The notes under the pieces: generated by a model | The model's input: only the letters and a program-made list of their open reading frames with translations | What the model was told of the DNA's origin: nothing | The model's database searches: none | Translations under genes and position numbers: made by a program | Shown: positions 15,495 to 24,374 of the stretch, one piece after another | Position numbering within the stretch: the first letter of the stretch is position 1 | Layout of the letters: every line of letters begins with the position of its first letter | From: an uncultured Erysipelotrichaceae bacterium | GTDB lineage: Bacteria > Bacillota_I > Bacilli_A > Erysipelotrichales > Erysipelotrichaceae | DNA: 61,614 nucleotides | Assembly: GCA_944327105.1 (NCBI GenBank) | Contig: CALVGN010000027.1 | Span: 1-61,614, forward strand | Reading direction: 5' to 3'

Positions 15495-16667
15495 TAATCG
15501 GGATACACCAAATTGTGGCATGGTGATGCCAAAGTTATCGGCAATGGTGGCACCGATATCGGCAAATGTTTTGCCATCATCCAGTTTATGACCGCCATTG
15601 GTAAATGATTTGCTGTAGATGATCACCGGGATATATTCACGGGTATGGTCTGTACCATGCCATGTGGGATCATTGCCATGATCGGCGGTTAGAATGACTA
15701 AATCATCCTCACGTAATTCTTGCATCAATTCACCTAAGCGTTTGTCAAAATTTTCCAATTCATTGGCATAGCCGTCTACGTTGCGACGATGTCCCCATTT
15801 GGCATCAAAATCGACCAAATTGGTAAAGCAGATGCCATGGAAATCCTTTTTAGCCATATCGATGGTTTGCACCATGCCATGATCACTGGATTCACTGTGA
15901 TACGCTTGCGTGATGCCATGGGTATTGAAGATGTCATTGATCTTACCCACACTGATCACATCCAATCCGGCATCTTTCATCGTATCCAATACAGTCGTAC
16001 CAAAAGGCGCCAACGCATAATCATGGCGGTTGGCGGTACGGGTGAAGGCACCGGCATGATCGCCGACAAATGGGCGTGCAATGATGCGGCCCACTTTCCA
16101 TTGGGGTGCCATGGTGATTTCACGGGCGATTTCACAACAACGGTATAATTCATCCAAACCAAACGTTTCTTCGTGGGCCGCGATCTGCAGCACACTGTCG
16201 GCACTGGTATAGACGATCATTTCACCGGTTTTCATGTGACGTTCACCCAATTCATCCAAGATTTCCGTACCACTGGCCGCTTTGTTGCCGATCACTTTAT
16301 GACCGGTCTTTTCTTCCAATAATTGGATCAAATCATCTGGGAACCCGGTATCCGTGAATGTCAAAAATGGTTCATTGATGTTTAACCCCATGATTTCCCA
16401 ATGACCGGTCATCGTATCCTTGCCAACAGAAGCTTCTGCACATTTGAAAAAATATGCGCTTGGGTGATCTACAGGATGCATATTGGTGAGTGGCTTGAGA
16501 TTGACCATTCCCATATTGACCATATTGGGCATGGTCAAACCATTTCTTTTTTCAGCAATATGACCGATGGTATCGGCCCCTTCATCATCATATTTGGCTG
16601 CATCGGGCAGATAGCCGAAGCCACAGGAATCCAATACGATGGTAAATACACGGTTGAATTTTGACAT
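15480..16667 (-). CDS. deoB: Phosphopentomutase
   Basis: Interconverts ribose/deoxyribose 1- and 5-phosphates in nucleoside catabolism. The 395-aa alkaline-phosphatase-like enzyme has the metal site [25 protein letters not shown] start (residues 10-31), the active Thr region [13 protein letters not shown] near residue 85, and metal ligands in [18 protein letters not shown] near the end. ATG 16667 (MSKFNRV) is preferred to 16673 because GTGAGGA is spaced correctly for it. It is downstream of recN and dinB on the same strand with almost no gap. Carries a palindrome copy at 16531-16543. Confidence 0.96.
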   Translation of the reverse strand: MSKFNRVFTIVLDSCGFGYLPDAAKYDDEGADTIGHIAEKRNGLTMPNMVNMGMVNLKPLTNMHPVDHPSAYFFKCAEASVGKDTMTGHWEIMGLNINEPFLTFTDTGFPDDLIQLLEEKTGHKVIGNKAASGTEILDELGERHMKTGEMIVYTSADSVLQIAAHEETFGLDELYRCCEIAREITMAPQWKVGRIIARPFVGDHAGAFTRTANRHDYALAPFGTTVLDTMKDAGLDVISVGKINDIFNTHGITQAYHSESSDHGMVQTIDMAKKDFHGICFTNLVDFDAKWGHRRNVDGYANELENFDKRLGELMQELREDDLVILTADHGNDPTWHGTDHTREYIPVIIYSKSFTNGGHKLDDGKTFADIGATIADNFGITMPQFGVSRLADLN

Positions 16668-16676
16668 GTTCATTCC

Positions 16677-17894
16677 TCACTTCTTTGCATCCATATTATC
16701 ATCATTGGATGGTTTTTTCATGGTTTTACCATCCATCAGCACACTGGCTAAATCGATATGTCCGCCTTTTTTCAACTGGGTGTTGATGGTTTTGACCAGA
16801 TCTCGGGTGGTGGTCACATCATCCTTGGTTTGATCAAACAGATTCAACTGGATATTTCCATGATGGATGGATACCAGATGATTCAAAAATATGCCGATCA
16901 AGCGGATGGGATAATGATCATCTTGTTGGTCAAAGATGGATAAAGCCATGGTATACAGATCATCGGCTTTATAGATCGGATGGGTCAATTGGATCTGGCG
17001 GGTGATGGTGGAAAAATCATCATTGCGGATGGTAATACCAATGCCATATCCCATCCGATCTGCGTTGTACAACCGTTTGCTCAAAGAGTGAGCGATCCGT
17101 CGCAATTCATTTTTGACTTCACCATAATCCTGCAAGGATACTTCCATGGTGGAAACCTGACTCATGGATTTGATGGTCTCATCACTTCCCACATGGTCAT
17201 CCCCATTGCCATTGGCATGAGCCAATACCGTATCCAAAGTGGACCCGAAGATCATCATCAAATCTTCTTTGTTGGGATAATTGGCCAGATCACCGATGGT
17301 CTTTATCCCTAATGCTTTGAGTTTTGGTGTGCTTTTCTTTCCGATCCATTGCATTTCACCAATGGGTAATGGCCACAAACGGGATGGAACATCCCGTTTG
17401 CGTAAGATGGTGATCCCACGGGGCTTTTTCATATCCGATGCCATTTTGGCTAAAAACCGATTGGGTGCAATGCCGATGGAACAATCCAATCCAGTAGTGG
17501 TTTTGACCATATCCTGCAAGGATACCGCCAGATCCAATGGTCGCTTGTAGCGTTTTATGGTATCGCTCATATCGGCAAATGCTTCATCGATGGATACGGG
17601 TTCGACCATCGGTGTGAATTGGTGGATCACAGCCATGAATTGATTGGAATATTGCCGATAAAGTGAACCATGATGTTCCACAACGATCAGATCTTTGCAT
17701 TTTTTCTTGGCCGTGACCAATGGCATCCCGCTTTTGATCCCATATTGGCGAGCTTCATACGAAGCAGTGGAAACCACCGATCGTGGACCATCATGGGCCA
17801 CTACGATCGGTTTGCCTTTCAATTCAGGATTGAGCAATACTTCCGCAGAAGCAAAGAAACTGTTGAGATCAATGTGAAAGATGATGCGTGCCAT
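16677..17894 (-). CDS. dinB: DNA polymerase IV (Y-family)
   Basis: Translesion polymerase. The 405-aa product begins MARIIFHIDLNSFFASAEVL with the catalytic Asp and the FF steric motif, then VVSTASYEARQYGIKSGMP and the catalytic SIDEAFADMS near residue 105. A helix-hairpin-helix thumb is at TPKLKALGIKTIGDLANYP, and the little-finger domain follows. The C terminus ends in a charged tail rather than a clear beta-clamp motif (QLNLFDQ at ~360 is a good clamp-binding candidate). It overlaps recN by 26 bases, so it should be induced with recN, and may share the competence-type promoter. Confidence 0.95.
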   Translation of the reverse strand: MARIIFHIDLNSFFASAEVLLNPELKGKPIVVAHDGPRSVVSTASYEARQYGIKSGMPLVTAKKKCKDLIVVEHHGSLYRQYSNQFMAVIHQFTPMVEPVSIDEAFADMSDTIKRYKRPLDLAVSLQDMVKTTTGLDCSIGIAPNRFLAKMASDMKKPRGITILRKRDVPSRLWPLPIGEMQWIGKKSTPKLKALGIKTIGDLANYPNKEDLMMIFGSTLDTVLAHANGNGDDHVGSDETIKSMSQVSTMEVSLQDYGEVKNELRRIAHSLSKRLYNADRMGYGIGITIRNDDFSTITRQIQLTHPIYKADDLYTMALSIFDQQDDHYPIRLIGIFLNHLVSIHHGNIQLNLFDQTKDDVTTTRDLVKTINTQLKKGGHIDLASVLMDGKTMKKPSNDDNMDAKK

Positions 17895-19443
17895 AAGCGT
17901 CGATCATGGCTTTGGTATAGGCTAAGGATGAAGAAGTGGTTTCACCATTGCCCATTTTGGCCACTGCATCCAGTTTAGCATCATCTTTCAATTCATTTAA
18001 AGTCATGGTGACACCATCAGCGTCCATGGTCTTGACCATTTCATACAGATGATCAGATATCGCAGCCATATACGGATGATGTGTCAATAACAAGATGGTA
18101 TGGTATTGACTTAGATCTTTTAATACCGTGGATAATGCATTTAAAGATCGACCACTTAATCCGCTGTCGATTTCATCGAATGCAAATAACATGGTCGAAC
18201 CACTTTGCTGAAGTGTAAACAATGCCACAGCAAACCGTGCTTTTTCACCTCCGCTTAATTGATCCAATGCCATGGTATGCCCACTGTATTCCAGTGTGAT
18301 GATCAACTTGGTATTCCCATTGTCATCAAATGGTTTATCCACCAATCGATGATAAATAGTCAAACCATCCATTCCCATTTGTTTCAACAATGGATATAAA
18401 CGATCTTTTAAGGATGATAAAACCAATGATCGTGCAATATTCCATTGATGCGCGATGCGCATCAAACTCCCCTCACATTGGCCAATGGTTTCAACCATTT
18501 TATCTTTTTGTGCACTATAGCTTTGCTGATGGATCAAATCATCTTGCCATTCTTTTGCTAACGCAGCCAATTGATCACTGGTTTGTACATGATATTTGCG
18601 CTTCAACTGACTTTGTTTATATAAGTCATTCTGCAAAGCACCGATATCGACATCCATCGATTGGTTTTCGATATGGATCGAATCCAATAATGTCTGGATG
18701 GTGATGGTTGCATTGAGGATCTCATTGAAGATAGCAGGCTCATACAGCGAATAATAGGTATTGAACGAATTGAGCAATGCAGACAACTCGGCACTGTATT
18801 GCTGAAATTTAGCAAATAAGCGACTTTTTTCCTGCAACGATTCATAATCCTTCTCGATTCGTTTGGCGTCGTTTTCGGCCAAATCTGAGTCATATGGGGC
18901 GTTGTGGATCTCATTGATGGCGCCAATCAGTTCATCGAGTTTGTCTGGATCATGGATCTTGGTTTGGATCTTTTTGAGCGCGCGTTTGAGTTTGGTGTAG
19001 TTTTGATAAAGCGGAGTGTATTGATCGGATAGATCTTTGCATTGTTCACTTTTGTCCAGATAGTGCAGCAAGGCATCCCCTTGCAGTTGGTAGAGATAAC
19101 CGTTTTGGGCGATGATGGTAAGATATGGACTCAACAAAGCAATAAAGCGAGATAAGGGAATGGTTGAACCATCGAGTGTAGTGGTCATACCATCACTTGT
19201 AGTGGTTTTGACCAATTGATGTGCTGTATCTTCCATGGTCAAACCAACGGTAATGCTGGTCTTATCATCGAATCGTCCAATGATTTGATTATCATCTTTG
19301 GATTGCAGTAAATACTGGAATGCGGATAACAACATGCTTTTTCCACTCCCGCTTTCTCCGATAATACAATGGATGCCTTTATCAAATGGAATGGTGATAT
19401 CTCGGATAAAGCGGTAATTATGGATGGATATGGTTCGGATCAT
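17869..19443 (-). CDS. recN: DNA repair protein RecN
   Basis: SMC-like ATPase in double-strand break repair and, in Bacillus, transformation. The 524-aa product has Walker A GESGSGKSMLLSAFQ near residue 27, long coiled-coil-forming arms (about 150-340), signature LSGGEKARFAVALF near 415 and Walker B MLFAFDEIDSGLSGRS near 445. ATG 19443 is set by TATGGGAGGTGTTTTT; the frame is open upstream without a site. Slightly shorter than usual (about 550 aa). Upstream is the shared promoter-like element at 19460-19494. The region 19150-19250 is packed with TGGT..ACCA palindromes. Confidence 0.95.
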   Translation of the reverse strand: MIRTISIHNYRFIRDITIPFDKGIHCIIGESGSGKSMLLSAFQYLLQSKDDNQIIGRFDDKTSITVGLTMEDTAHQLVKTTTSDGMTTTLDGSTIPLSRFIALLSPYLTIIAQNGYLYQLQGDALLHYLDKSEQCKDLSDQYTPLYQNYTKLKRALKKIQTKIHDPDKLDELIGAINEIHNAPYDSDLAENDAKRIEKDYESLQEKSRLFAKFQQYSAELSALLNSFNTYYSLYEPAIFNEILNATITIQTLLDSIHIENQSMDVDIGALQNDLYKQSQLKRKYHVQTSDQLAALAKEWQDDLIHQQSYSAQKDKMVETIGQCEGSLMRIAHQWNIARSLVLSSLKDRLYPLLKQMGMDGLTIYHRLVDKPFDDNGNTKLIITLEYSGHTMALDQLSGGEKARFAVALFTLQQSGSTMLFAFDEIDSGLSGRSLNALSTVLKDLSQYHTILLLTHHPYMAAISDHLYEMVKTMDADGVTMTLNELKDDAKLDAVAKMGNGETTSSSLAYTKAMIDAYGTHHLSH

Positions 19444-19459
19444 AAAAACACCTCCCATA

Positions 19460-19494
19460 TCCTTAAGAGACGAAAGGTGTTCATTTGGACAAAA
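19460..19494 (-). promoter_or_regulatory. Putative alternative-sigma promoter of recN-dinB (TTTTGK-N17-GTCTCWTAAGGA)
   Basis: On the minus strand TTTTGT (19494-19489), exactly 17 bases, then GTCTCTTAAGGA (19471-19460), 16 bases before the recN ATG. Identical 12-mer to the comGA element. It lies in the 71-base gap after the ABC transporter genes. Confidence 0.6.
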
Positions 19495-19514
19495 TGATTT
19501 ATCCATTTTTTGAG

Positions 19515-21263
19515 TTAAGCTTCGTTCAGCTTCCAATGTCCATTTTCATTCTGCAGTTCAACCATGCGCCGATACATGCCGTTTCGTGCCATCAATGCAT
19601 CAGGAGAGCCTTGTTCGACCACCCTTCCTTTTTCCAAAACCACGATATGATCCGCTGCGGCAATGGTGCGCATGCGATGGGCAATCACCAAAACGGTCTT
19701 ACCTTCCAACAAGCAGGAAATGGCATTTTGGACTTTGGTTTCATTTTCGACATCCAATGATGCCGTGGCTTCATCGAGCAATACGATCGGTGCATCTTTA
19801 AGCAATGCACGGGCAATGGAGATGCGTTGACGTTCACCACCGGATAAACGGGCACCGTTTTCACCGATCGGGGTGGCATAACCATTCGGCAATTTGTTGA
19901 CGAACTCATCGCAATTGGCTGCCTTGGCAGCCGCCAGTACCTGTGCATCGCTAGCACCCCGTTTGCCAAGTCGGATATTTTCCATGATCGTATCATCGAA
20001 TAAAACAACATCCTGGAAAACCATGGAATAATCCGTTAACAGTACTTCAGGATCAATAGTGGAAATATCCACCCCGCCTTCCGTGATTTTACCCTGCTGG
20101 ACATCCCATAGACGAGCTGCCAATCGGGCACAGGTACTTTTTCCTGATCCCGATGGTCCAACCAATGCCGTGATTTGACCTTGTTTGGCCACAAAACTGA
20201 CATCCGTCAGTACTTCTTGATGACCATACGCAAAATGGACATGATCAAATACGATGTCATGACCGTGTGGCTTAAATATTTCGCAACCACTGGCAATCGG
20301 CATTTCGTTGATTTCCATGATCCGATCGGCCGAAACCTGTGAAATAAACATTTCCGCTATCAGTGCCAGACTTTGATCAAACGGGGCATAGATGCGGGTA
20401 ATCACCAGTAAGAACAGAAAGAAAAGCATAAAATCGATTTGTCCGGAAAGAATGAGATTAGCTCCAATCAATATCGTGGTGGCCACACCAAGACGCATGA
20501 TGACACTGGCTGCGTTGACGAATATCCCAGTGGATATTTCACCCACTGCCATGATTTTTTCATGCTGATCGATTTTTGCGTTCAATTGATCCAAGTAACG
20601 CTGTTGCAGATTGTTGGCACGGATTTCCTTGATGTTTTCCAATGCTTCCTGAATACCATCGGATACAACCAACGCGGCTTTTTTGGTTTTTATCGCATTG
20701 TTGGTGTTGAAACGCCGTGAACCAAACAATAGCCCGAATGCCACAGGTATTGGCCATAGACAAGCCAATGCCAACCGCCAGTCATAAATGCACAGACAGA
20801 TCGCGACGATCGCGGTTGAAACATAAGCACCATAAAGATAACCGAGTACGTGGCTCCAGACGTGTTCCATGCGGCTGACATCGCCCATTAATGTTTCGAT
20901 CATATCGGCAATATCCCGTTTTCCAAAGTAGCCAAGCGGAAGTTTGCGTAAACGTTCTGCTAGATTCAGGCGTGTGGACTCTACTTCTTCATAAACCAGA
21001 CTGTATGTGCTGAGATATTGTTTGTAATGTGTCAAATAGGAAAGGATAAGGAAAATGACGATGGAAAGGATGATCAACCAAGGATGATATACTGTGGATT
21101 CACCCAATAGCAATCGCATGAAATGATCCATGGTAATATACAGGATCCCAGTGCCGCACATGACCACCAGATTGGTGATTATGGTCCACACCATCCCCTG
21201 CTTGATATTGTGTACCCCTTTATCGCTGAGTGCATATTTGCGTTGAAATTTCGGACCAAACAT
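19515..21263 (-). CDS. ABC transporter, permease-ATPase fusion (second subunit)
   Basis: 582-aa type IV (exporter-type) ABC half-transporter. N-terminal membrane domain with about six helices (1-~310), then ATPase domain: Walker A GPSGSGKSTCA near residue 373, signature LSGGERQRISIARALL near 473, Walker B PIVLLDEATASLD. It starts one base after the preceding half-transporter, so they form a heterodimer. Layout with a TetR-family gene upstream resembles multidrug or siderophore/peptide exporters; substrate cannot be assigned from sequence. Confidence 0.92.
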   Translation of the reverse strand: MFGPKFQRKYALSDKGVHNIKQGMVWTIITNLVVMCGTGILYITMDHFMRLLLGESTVYHPWLIILSIVIFLILSYLTHYKQYLSTYSLVYEEVESTRLNLAERLRKLPLGYFGKRDIADMIETLMGDVSRMEHVWSHVLGYLYGAYVSTAIVAICLCIYDWRLALACLWPIPVAFGLLFGSRRFNTNNAIKTKKAALVVSDGIQEALENIKEIRANNLQQRYLDQLNAKIDQHEKIMAVGEISTGIFVNAASVIMRLGVATTILIGANLILSGQIDFMLFFLFLLVITRIYAPFDQSLALIAEMFISQVSADRIMEINEMPIASGCEIFKPHGHDIVFDHVHFAYGHQEVLTDVSFVAKQGQITALVGPSGSGKSTCARLAARLWDVQQGKITEGGVDISTIDPEVLLTDYSMVFQDVVLFDDTIMENIRLGKRGASDAQVLAAAKAANCDEFVNKLPNGYATPIGENGARLSGGERQRISIARALLKDAPIVLLDEATASLDVENETKVQNAISCLLEGKTVLVIAHRMRTIAAADHIVVLEKGRVVEQGSPDALMARNGMYRRMVELQNENGHWKLNEA

Positions 21264-23072
21264 TTAAGCCACCTCCGTTTCGGCACGAATGCGCCATTGA
21301 ATGGCGTGGTGATAATCCTCCCACATGCGGGCATAAAGGCTGTGATTTAAAAGCAATTGATCATGGGTTCCGCTTTCGATGATTTTTCCCTGATCTAAAA
21401 CAATGATCTGGTCGGCATTCACGACTGTGGAAAGCCGATGGGCAATCATGATGACAGTGCGATCTTTCATCAAATTGGTCATGGCTTTTTGGATCAATGC
21501 TTCATTTTCGGGGTCTGCAAATGCGGTCGCTTCATCCAAAATAACGATCGGTGCATTTTTCAATATTGCGCTTGCCAAGGCAATGCGCTGTTGTTCACCG
21601 CCGGAAAGATGTGTACCTTTAGTACCGATGATGGTATCCACCCCTTTAGGGAGTTTATCCAATATGTCATTGCAATGGGCGATCTCCAATGCGTGCAATA
21701 CTTCTTGTCGAGTGGCAGTTGGACGTGCGGCACGCACGTTTTCATAGATAGACGTTTTGAATAAATGACTGTTTTGGAAGACAAAGGCAATCTGTTGCAT
21801 CAGATCTTTGGGGTCCATGGATTGAATGTTAACACCACCGATTTCGATGGTTCCGGAATCGATATCCCAGAAACGGGGTATTAATGTGGCTAATGTGGTT
21901 TTACCACCGCCGGATGGTCCAACCAAAGCCACCGTTTGTCCGGGTTGGACAGAAAATGAAATATGGGATACAGCCGGTCTATCCGCTTGTGGATATGTAA
22001 ATGTCACATTGTTGAATGTTATCGAAGCATCTTTGGCCTTCTCGAAATGATCGGCTACGGATAATACCGGTGCGTTGGTCACCATTTCAATACGCTGCAA
22101 AGCCGAATGCGCCATCATGATGCCGTTTGATGCAAACATGATGCGTGCCAGTGCGGTTGAGATGATGGCAGAAAAAACCGCATAGAATGCAAAATTGGTG
22201 ACAAATGCAAGCAGGTTTCCATCTTGGATGGATGCGGGGACGATAAATAACGCAAGCGGCACAAGAAAGACGAATGCCCCTTCCGTAAATGTCAGGTTGA
22301 TCGATTGGGGTTTACTGCACACTTTTGCATTGAAGTAATGCGCAAAATAACTATATTCTTCAATGGCTTTTTGAAATGCCTTGAATGAGTAGACCGTCTG
22401 CTGGAAAATCTTAACGACCGGGATCCCGCGAACATATTCGGTTCCGGCTTTGCTCATGCGATCCATGGCGTGCTGGTATTTGGTCATAAACGTTGCGTTT
22501 TCGCCTCCCATCATGGCAAACATGGCAATGATGGAAATAACGGCAGCCAATAGACACGCAGCACCCATGCGCCAGTCAAAGATTACCATCAATAACAGCA
22601 TGGCAATGAATAACGTGATGGTACCAACGATATCTGCCAGATTATGGGCTAAAAAAGTCTCGGTGTCCGCGGCAGCAGCATCCAGTCGGTTTCGAATCAA
22701 TCCGGATGCATTGGTATCAAAGTAGCCTAATGGTGCTTTCATCAGATGTGCGATGCCATATTTGCGGATGTTGGATGCGGTGCGAAATGCAGCAAGGTGC
22801 GTGCACATTAACCCGATGAAATAGATCAATATTCCAGCAATGGCACAACCAAAAGCAATCCACCCATAAGTGACAATGGATGTGGCGTGACTCCACTGTG
22901 GAGCAACGCTGATCAAATCTCGTGCCACTAACCAAATGCAGATGTATGGGATGATGCTGAGAACCATCGATAATGCGGATAAGATCATGCCGATAATAGT
23001 CAGTATGCGATAATTACCGGCATATCCCATCAGGACCGAAATATCACTTTTTTTCTTCTCCTTCATAAACAT
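21264..23072 (-). CDS. ABC transporter, permease-ATPase fusion (first subunit)
   Basis: 602-aa half-transporter with a membrane domain (1-~330) and ATPase domain: Walker A GPSGGGKTTLA near residue 390, signature LSGGEQQRIALASAIL near 490, Walker B PIVILDEATAFADPENE. The end of the Walker B region AFADPENE lacks the usual SxD/E pattern of the partner, hinting at asymmetric sites. Immediately upstream is a perfect palindrome (23093-23108) that can serve as operator. The start ATG 23072 follows AAAGGTATGTTT, a weak site; M3 (23066) has GGTATG nearby and is an alternative. Confidence 0.92.
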   Translation of the reverse strand: MFMKEKKKSDISVLMGYAGNYRILTIIGMILSALSMVLSIIPYICIWLVARDLISVAPQWSHATSIVTYGWIAFGCAIAGILIYFIGLMCTHLAAFRTASNIRKYGIAHLMKAPLGYFDTNASGLIRNRLDAAAADTETFLAHNLADIVGTITLFIAMLLLMVIFDWRMGAACLLAAVISIIAMFAMMGGENATFMTKYQHAMDRMSKAGTEYVRGIPVVKIFQQTVYSFKAFQKAIEEYSYFAHYFNAKVCSKPQSINLTFTEGAFVFLVPLALFIVPASIQDGNLLAFVTNFAFYAVFSAIISTALARIMFASNGIMMAHSALQRIEMVTNAPVLSVADHFEKAKDASITFNNVTFTYPQADRPAVSHISFSVQPGQTVALVGPSGGGKTTLATLIPRFWDIDSGTIEIGGVNIQSMDPKDLMQQIAFVFQNSHLFKTSIYENVRAARPTATRQEVLHALEIAHCNDILDKLPKGVDTIIGTKGTHLSGGEQQRIALASAILKNAPIVILDEATAFADPENEALIQKAMTNLMKDRTVIMIAHRLSTVVNADQIIVLDQGKIIESGTHDQLLLNHSLYARMWEDYHHAIQWRIRAETEVA

Positions 23073-23092
23073 ACCTTTCGTATTTTTTTTTG

Positions 23093-23108
23093 GTTAGATT
23101 AATCTAAC
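23093..23108. promoter_or_regulatory. Perfect 16-bp palindrome upstream of ABC exporter genes
   Basis: GTTAGATTAATCTAAC, a perfect palindrome in the 57-base gap between the TetR-family gene and the exporter genes. Probable regulator binding site, different in sequence from the palindromes upstream of the TetR gene itself. Confidence 0.65.
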
Positions 23109-23129
23109 TGGTGATTAAAAATGAATGGG

Positions 23130-23747
23130 TCATTGACCCATCAATGTTAACCAGCCACCGGAATAGAACATCCGGAACTGATCGATATACTGTAATCGTT
23201 GTTGCTTTGGCATGTCTTGAATAGCGATTTCAAATAATCCGTTGAACATTGCGCTTGCAATGATATGACAAAGCGATTCGCTCAGCTGCGGGACATCCCT
23301 TCCAAGATGACGTAGAACTTCGATATATCGCAGTGTATATTCAACTTCAACATCAACCATGTGCTCGATAAAGTGCTGATAGCTGGTGCCATCGGAGCGT
23401 GTGAGCAATAAGCACACTGGATCACGATGCTGACAGATGTAGTCGAGCATCCAATTCACATACGCTTCGGAAGAGTCTCCCATTTGGATGACTTGCTGTT
23501 CTTCGGGCAATTCGGCAAAGGATGTTTGGGATTCCATAAACCGCCCCATCAATGCTGCGGCATGGGGTTCGACCAGGGCATTGAACAACGCTTCTTTACT
23601 GGAATAGTATCCATAAAACGCACCAGTAGTCAGGCCTGCTTTTTTAACAATCTGGCGAAGGGATGCACCTTGAAATCCTTTTTCCAGAAATTCTTCCATG
23701 GCGGCTTGCTGAATGCTTTCCAGTGTTGCAACGTTTTTCTCTTCCAT
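23130..23747 (-). CDS. TetR-family transcriptional regulator
   Basis: 205-aa repressor-like protein. The N-terminal helix-turn-helix is clear: IQQAAMEEFLEKGFQGASLR and VKKAGLTTGAFYGYYSSKEALFNALV (residues 8-58). The C-terminal ligand domain is helical. It is co-directional with and just upstream of two ABC exporter genes, so it most likely controls them in response to the exported compound. Tandem palindromes at 23763-23790 precede it and suggest autoregulation. Confidence 0.9.
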   Translation of the reverse strand: MEEKNVATLESIQQAAMEEFLEKGFQGASLRQIVKKAGLTTGAFYGYYSSKEALFNALVEPHAAALMGRFMESQTSFAELPEEQQVIQMGDSSEAYVNWMLDYICQHRDPVCLLLTRSDGTSYQHFIEHMVDVEVEYTLRYIEVLRHLGRDVPQLSESLCHIIASAMFNGLFEIAIQDMPKQQRLQYIDQFRMFYSGGWLTLMGQ

Positions 23748-23762
23748 ATCTCTCCTTTGTTG

Positions 23763-23790
23763 TATAACACTGTTATATAACGATGTTATA
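23763..23790. promoter_or_regulatory. Tandem TetR-type operators TATAACNNNGTTATA
   Basis: TATAAC-ACT-GTTATA (23763-23777) and TATAAC-GAT-GTTATA (23776-23790), two palindromes overlapping by two bases, 16 bases upstream of the TetR-family start. The spacing of 13 between identical centres places both dimers on nearly the same face region. Likely autoregulatory operator. Confidence 0.75.
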
Positions 23791-23856
23791 TTACTCTTAC
23801 TTTTGACCTGATGTCAATGTATACTTCAAATTTTTGAACAAATGGATGATGTGTGA

Positions 23857-23885
23857 ATAAAAAAAGCGTCACAATAGTGACACTT
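23857..23885 (-). terminator. Intrinsic terminator of ridA (minus)
   Basis: On the minus strand AGTGTCAC-TATT-GTGACGC followed by a run of U (A run 23859-23865 on plus). A palindrome copy (23893-23904) lies just before it. Confidence 0.82.
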
Positions 23886-23926
23886 GGATGGAATGGTTGA
23901 ACCACACCGAATAATGGTTCGTTTGA

Positions 23927-24301
23927 TTAATCAATTTCTGCGATCAGTTCGATTTCAACCAACACATTTTTGGGCAATTGGACTACACTGAAGCAACTGC
24001 GGGCTGGTTTACCCGTAAAATAGCTGCCATAGACTTCATTGAATGCGGCAAAATCATTCATGTCGTGTAAGAAACAGGTGGTTTTGACCACATGCTCGAA
24101 GTCGCTGCCGGTAGCCTTGAGAATCGCTTCGATATTTTTACAGACTTGATGGGTTTGCGTTTGGATATCTTCGCCAACGACATTCATGGTGGTTGGATCC
24201 AGTGGAATGGAACCGGAAACAAATAAAAGATTGCCGACCACTTTGGCTTGGGAATATGGGCCGATGGCGGCGGGTGCCGCATCGGTATGGATGGTTTGCA
24301 T
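23927..24301 (-). CDS. ridA: RidA family reactive imine/enamine deaminase
   Basis: 124-aa YjgF/YER057c/UK114 protein that hydrolyses reactive 2-aminoacrylate-type enamines. Typical start IHTDAAPAAIGPYSQAKVVGNLLFVSGSIPLDP; the conserved Arg and Glu of the active site are in PARSCFSVVQLPKNVLVEIE near the C terminus. Single gene between two terminators (24341-24370 and 23857-23885), with an AGGAAATCC site before ATG 24301. Confidence 0.95.
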   Translation of the reverse strand: MQTIHTDAAPAAIGPYSQAKVVGNLLFVSGSIPLDPTTMNVVGEDIQTQTHQVCKNIEAILKATGSDFEHVVKTTCFLHDMNDFAAFNEVYGSYFTGKPARSCFSVVQLPKNVLVEIELIAEID

Positions 24302-24340
24302 ACAGGGATTTCCTTTCTTTTGATGGTTCTATCATATCAG

Positions 24341-24370
24341 AAAATGGTCCGACCATGATGGTCGGACCAA
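24341..24370 (-). terminator. Intrinsic terminator of dxs built from two dispersed palindromes
   Basis: ATGGTCCGACCAT (24344-24356) and ATGGTCGGACCA (24358-24369) are mutually complementary, giving a 10-12 bp stem, followed on the minus strand by UUUUCUG. It lies 5 bases after the dxs stop. Confidence 0.82.
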
Positions 24371-24374
24371 GTAT

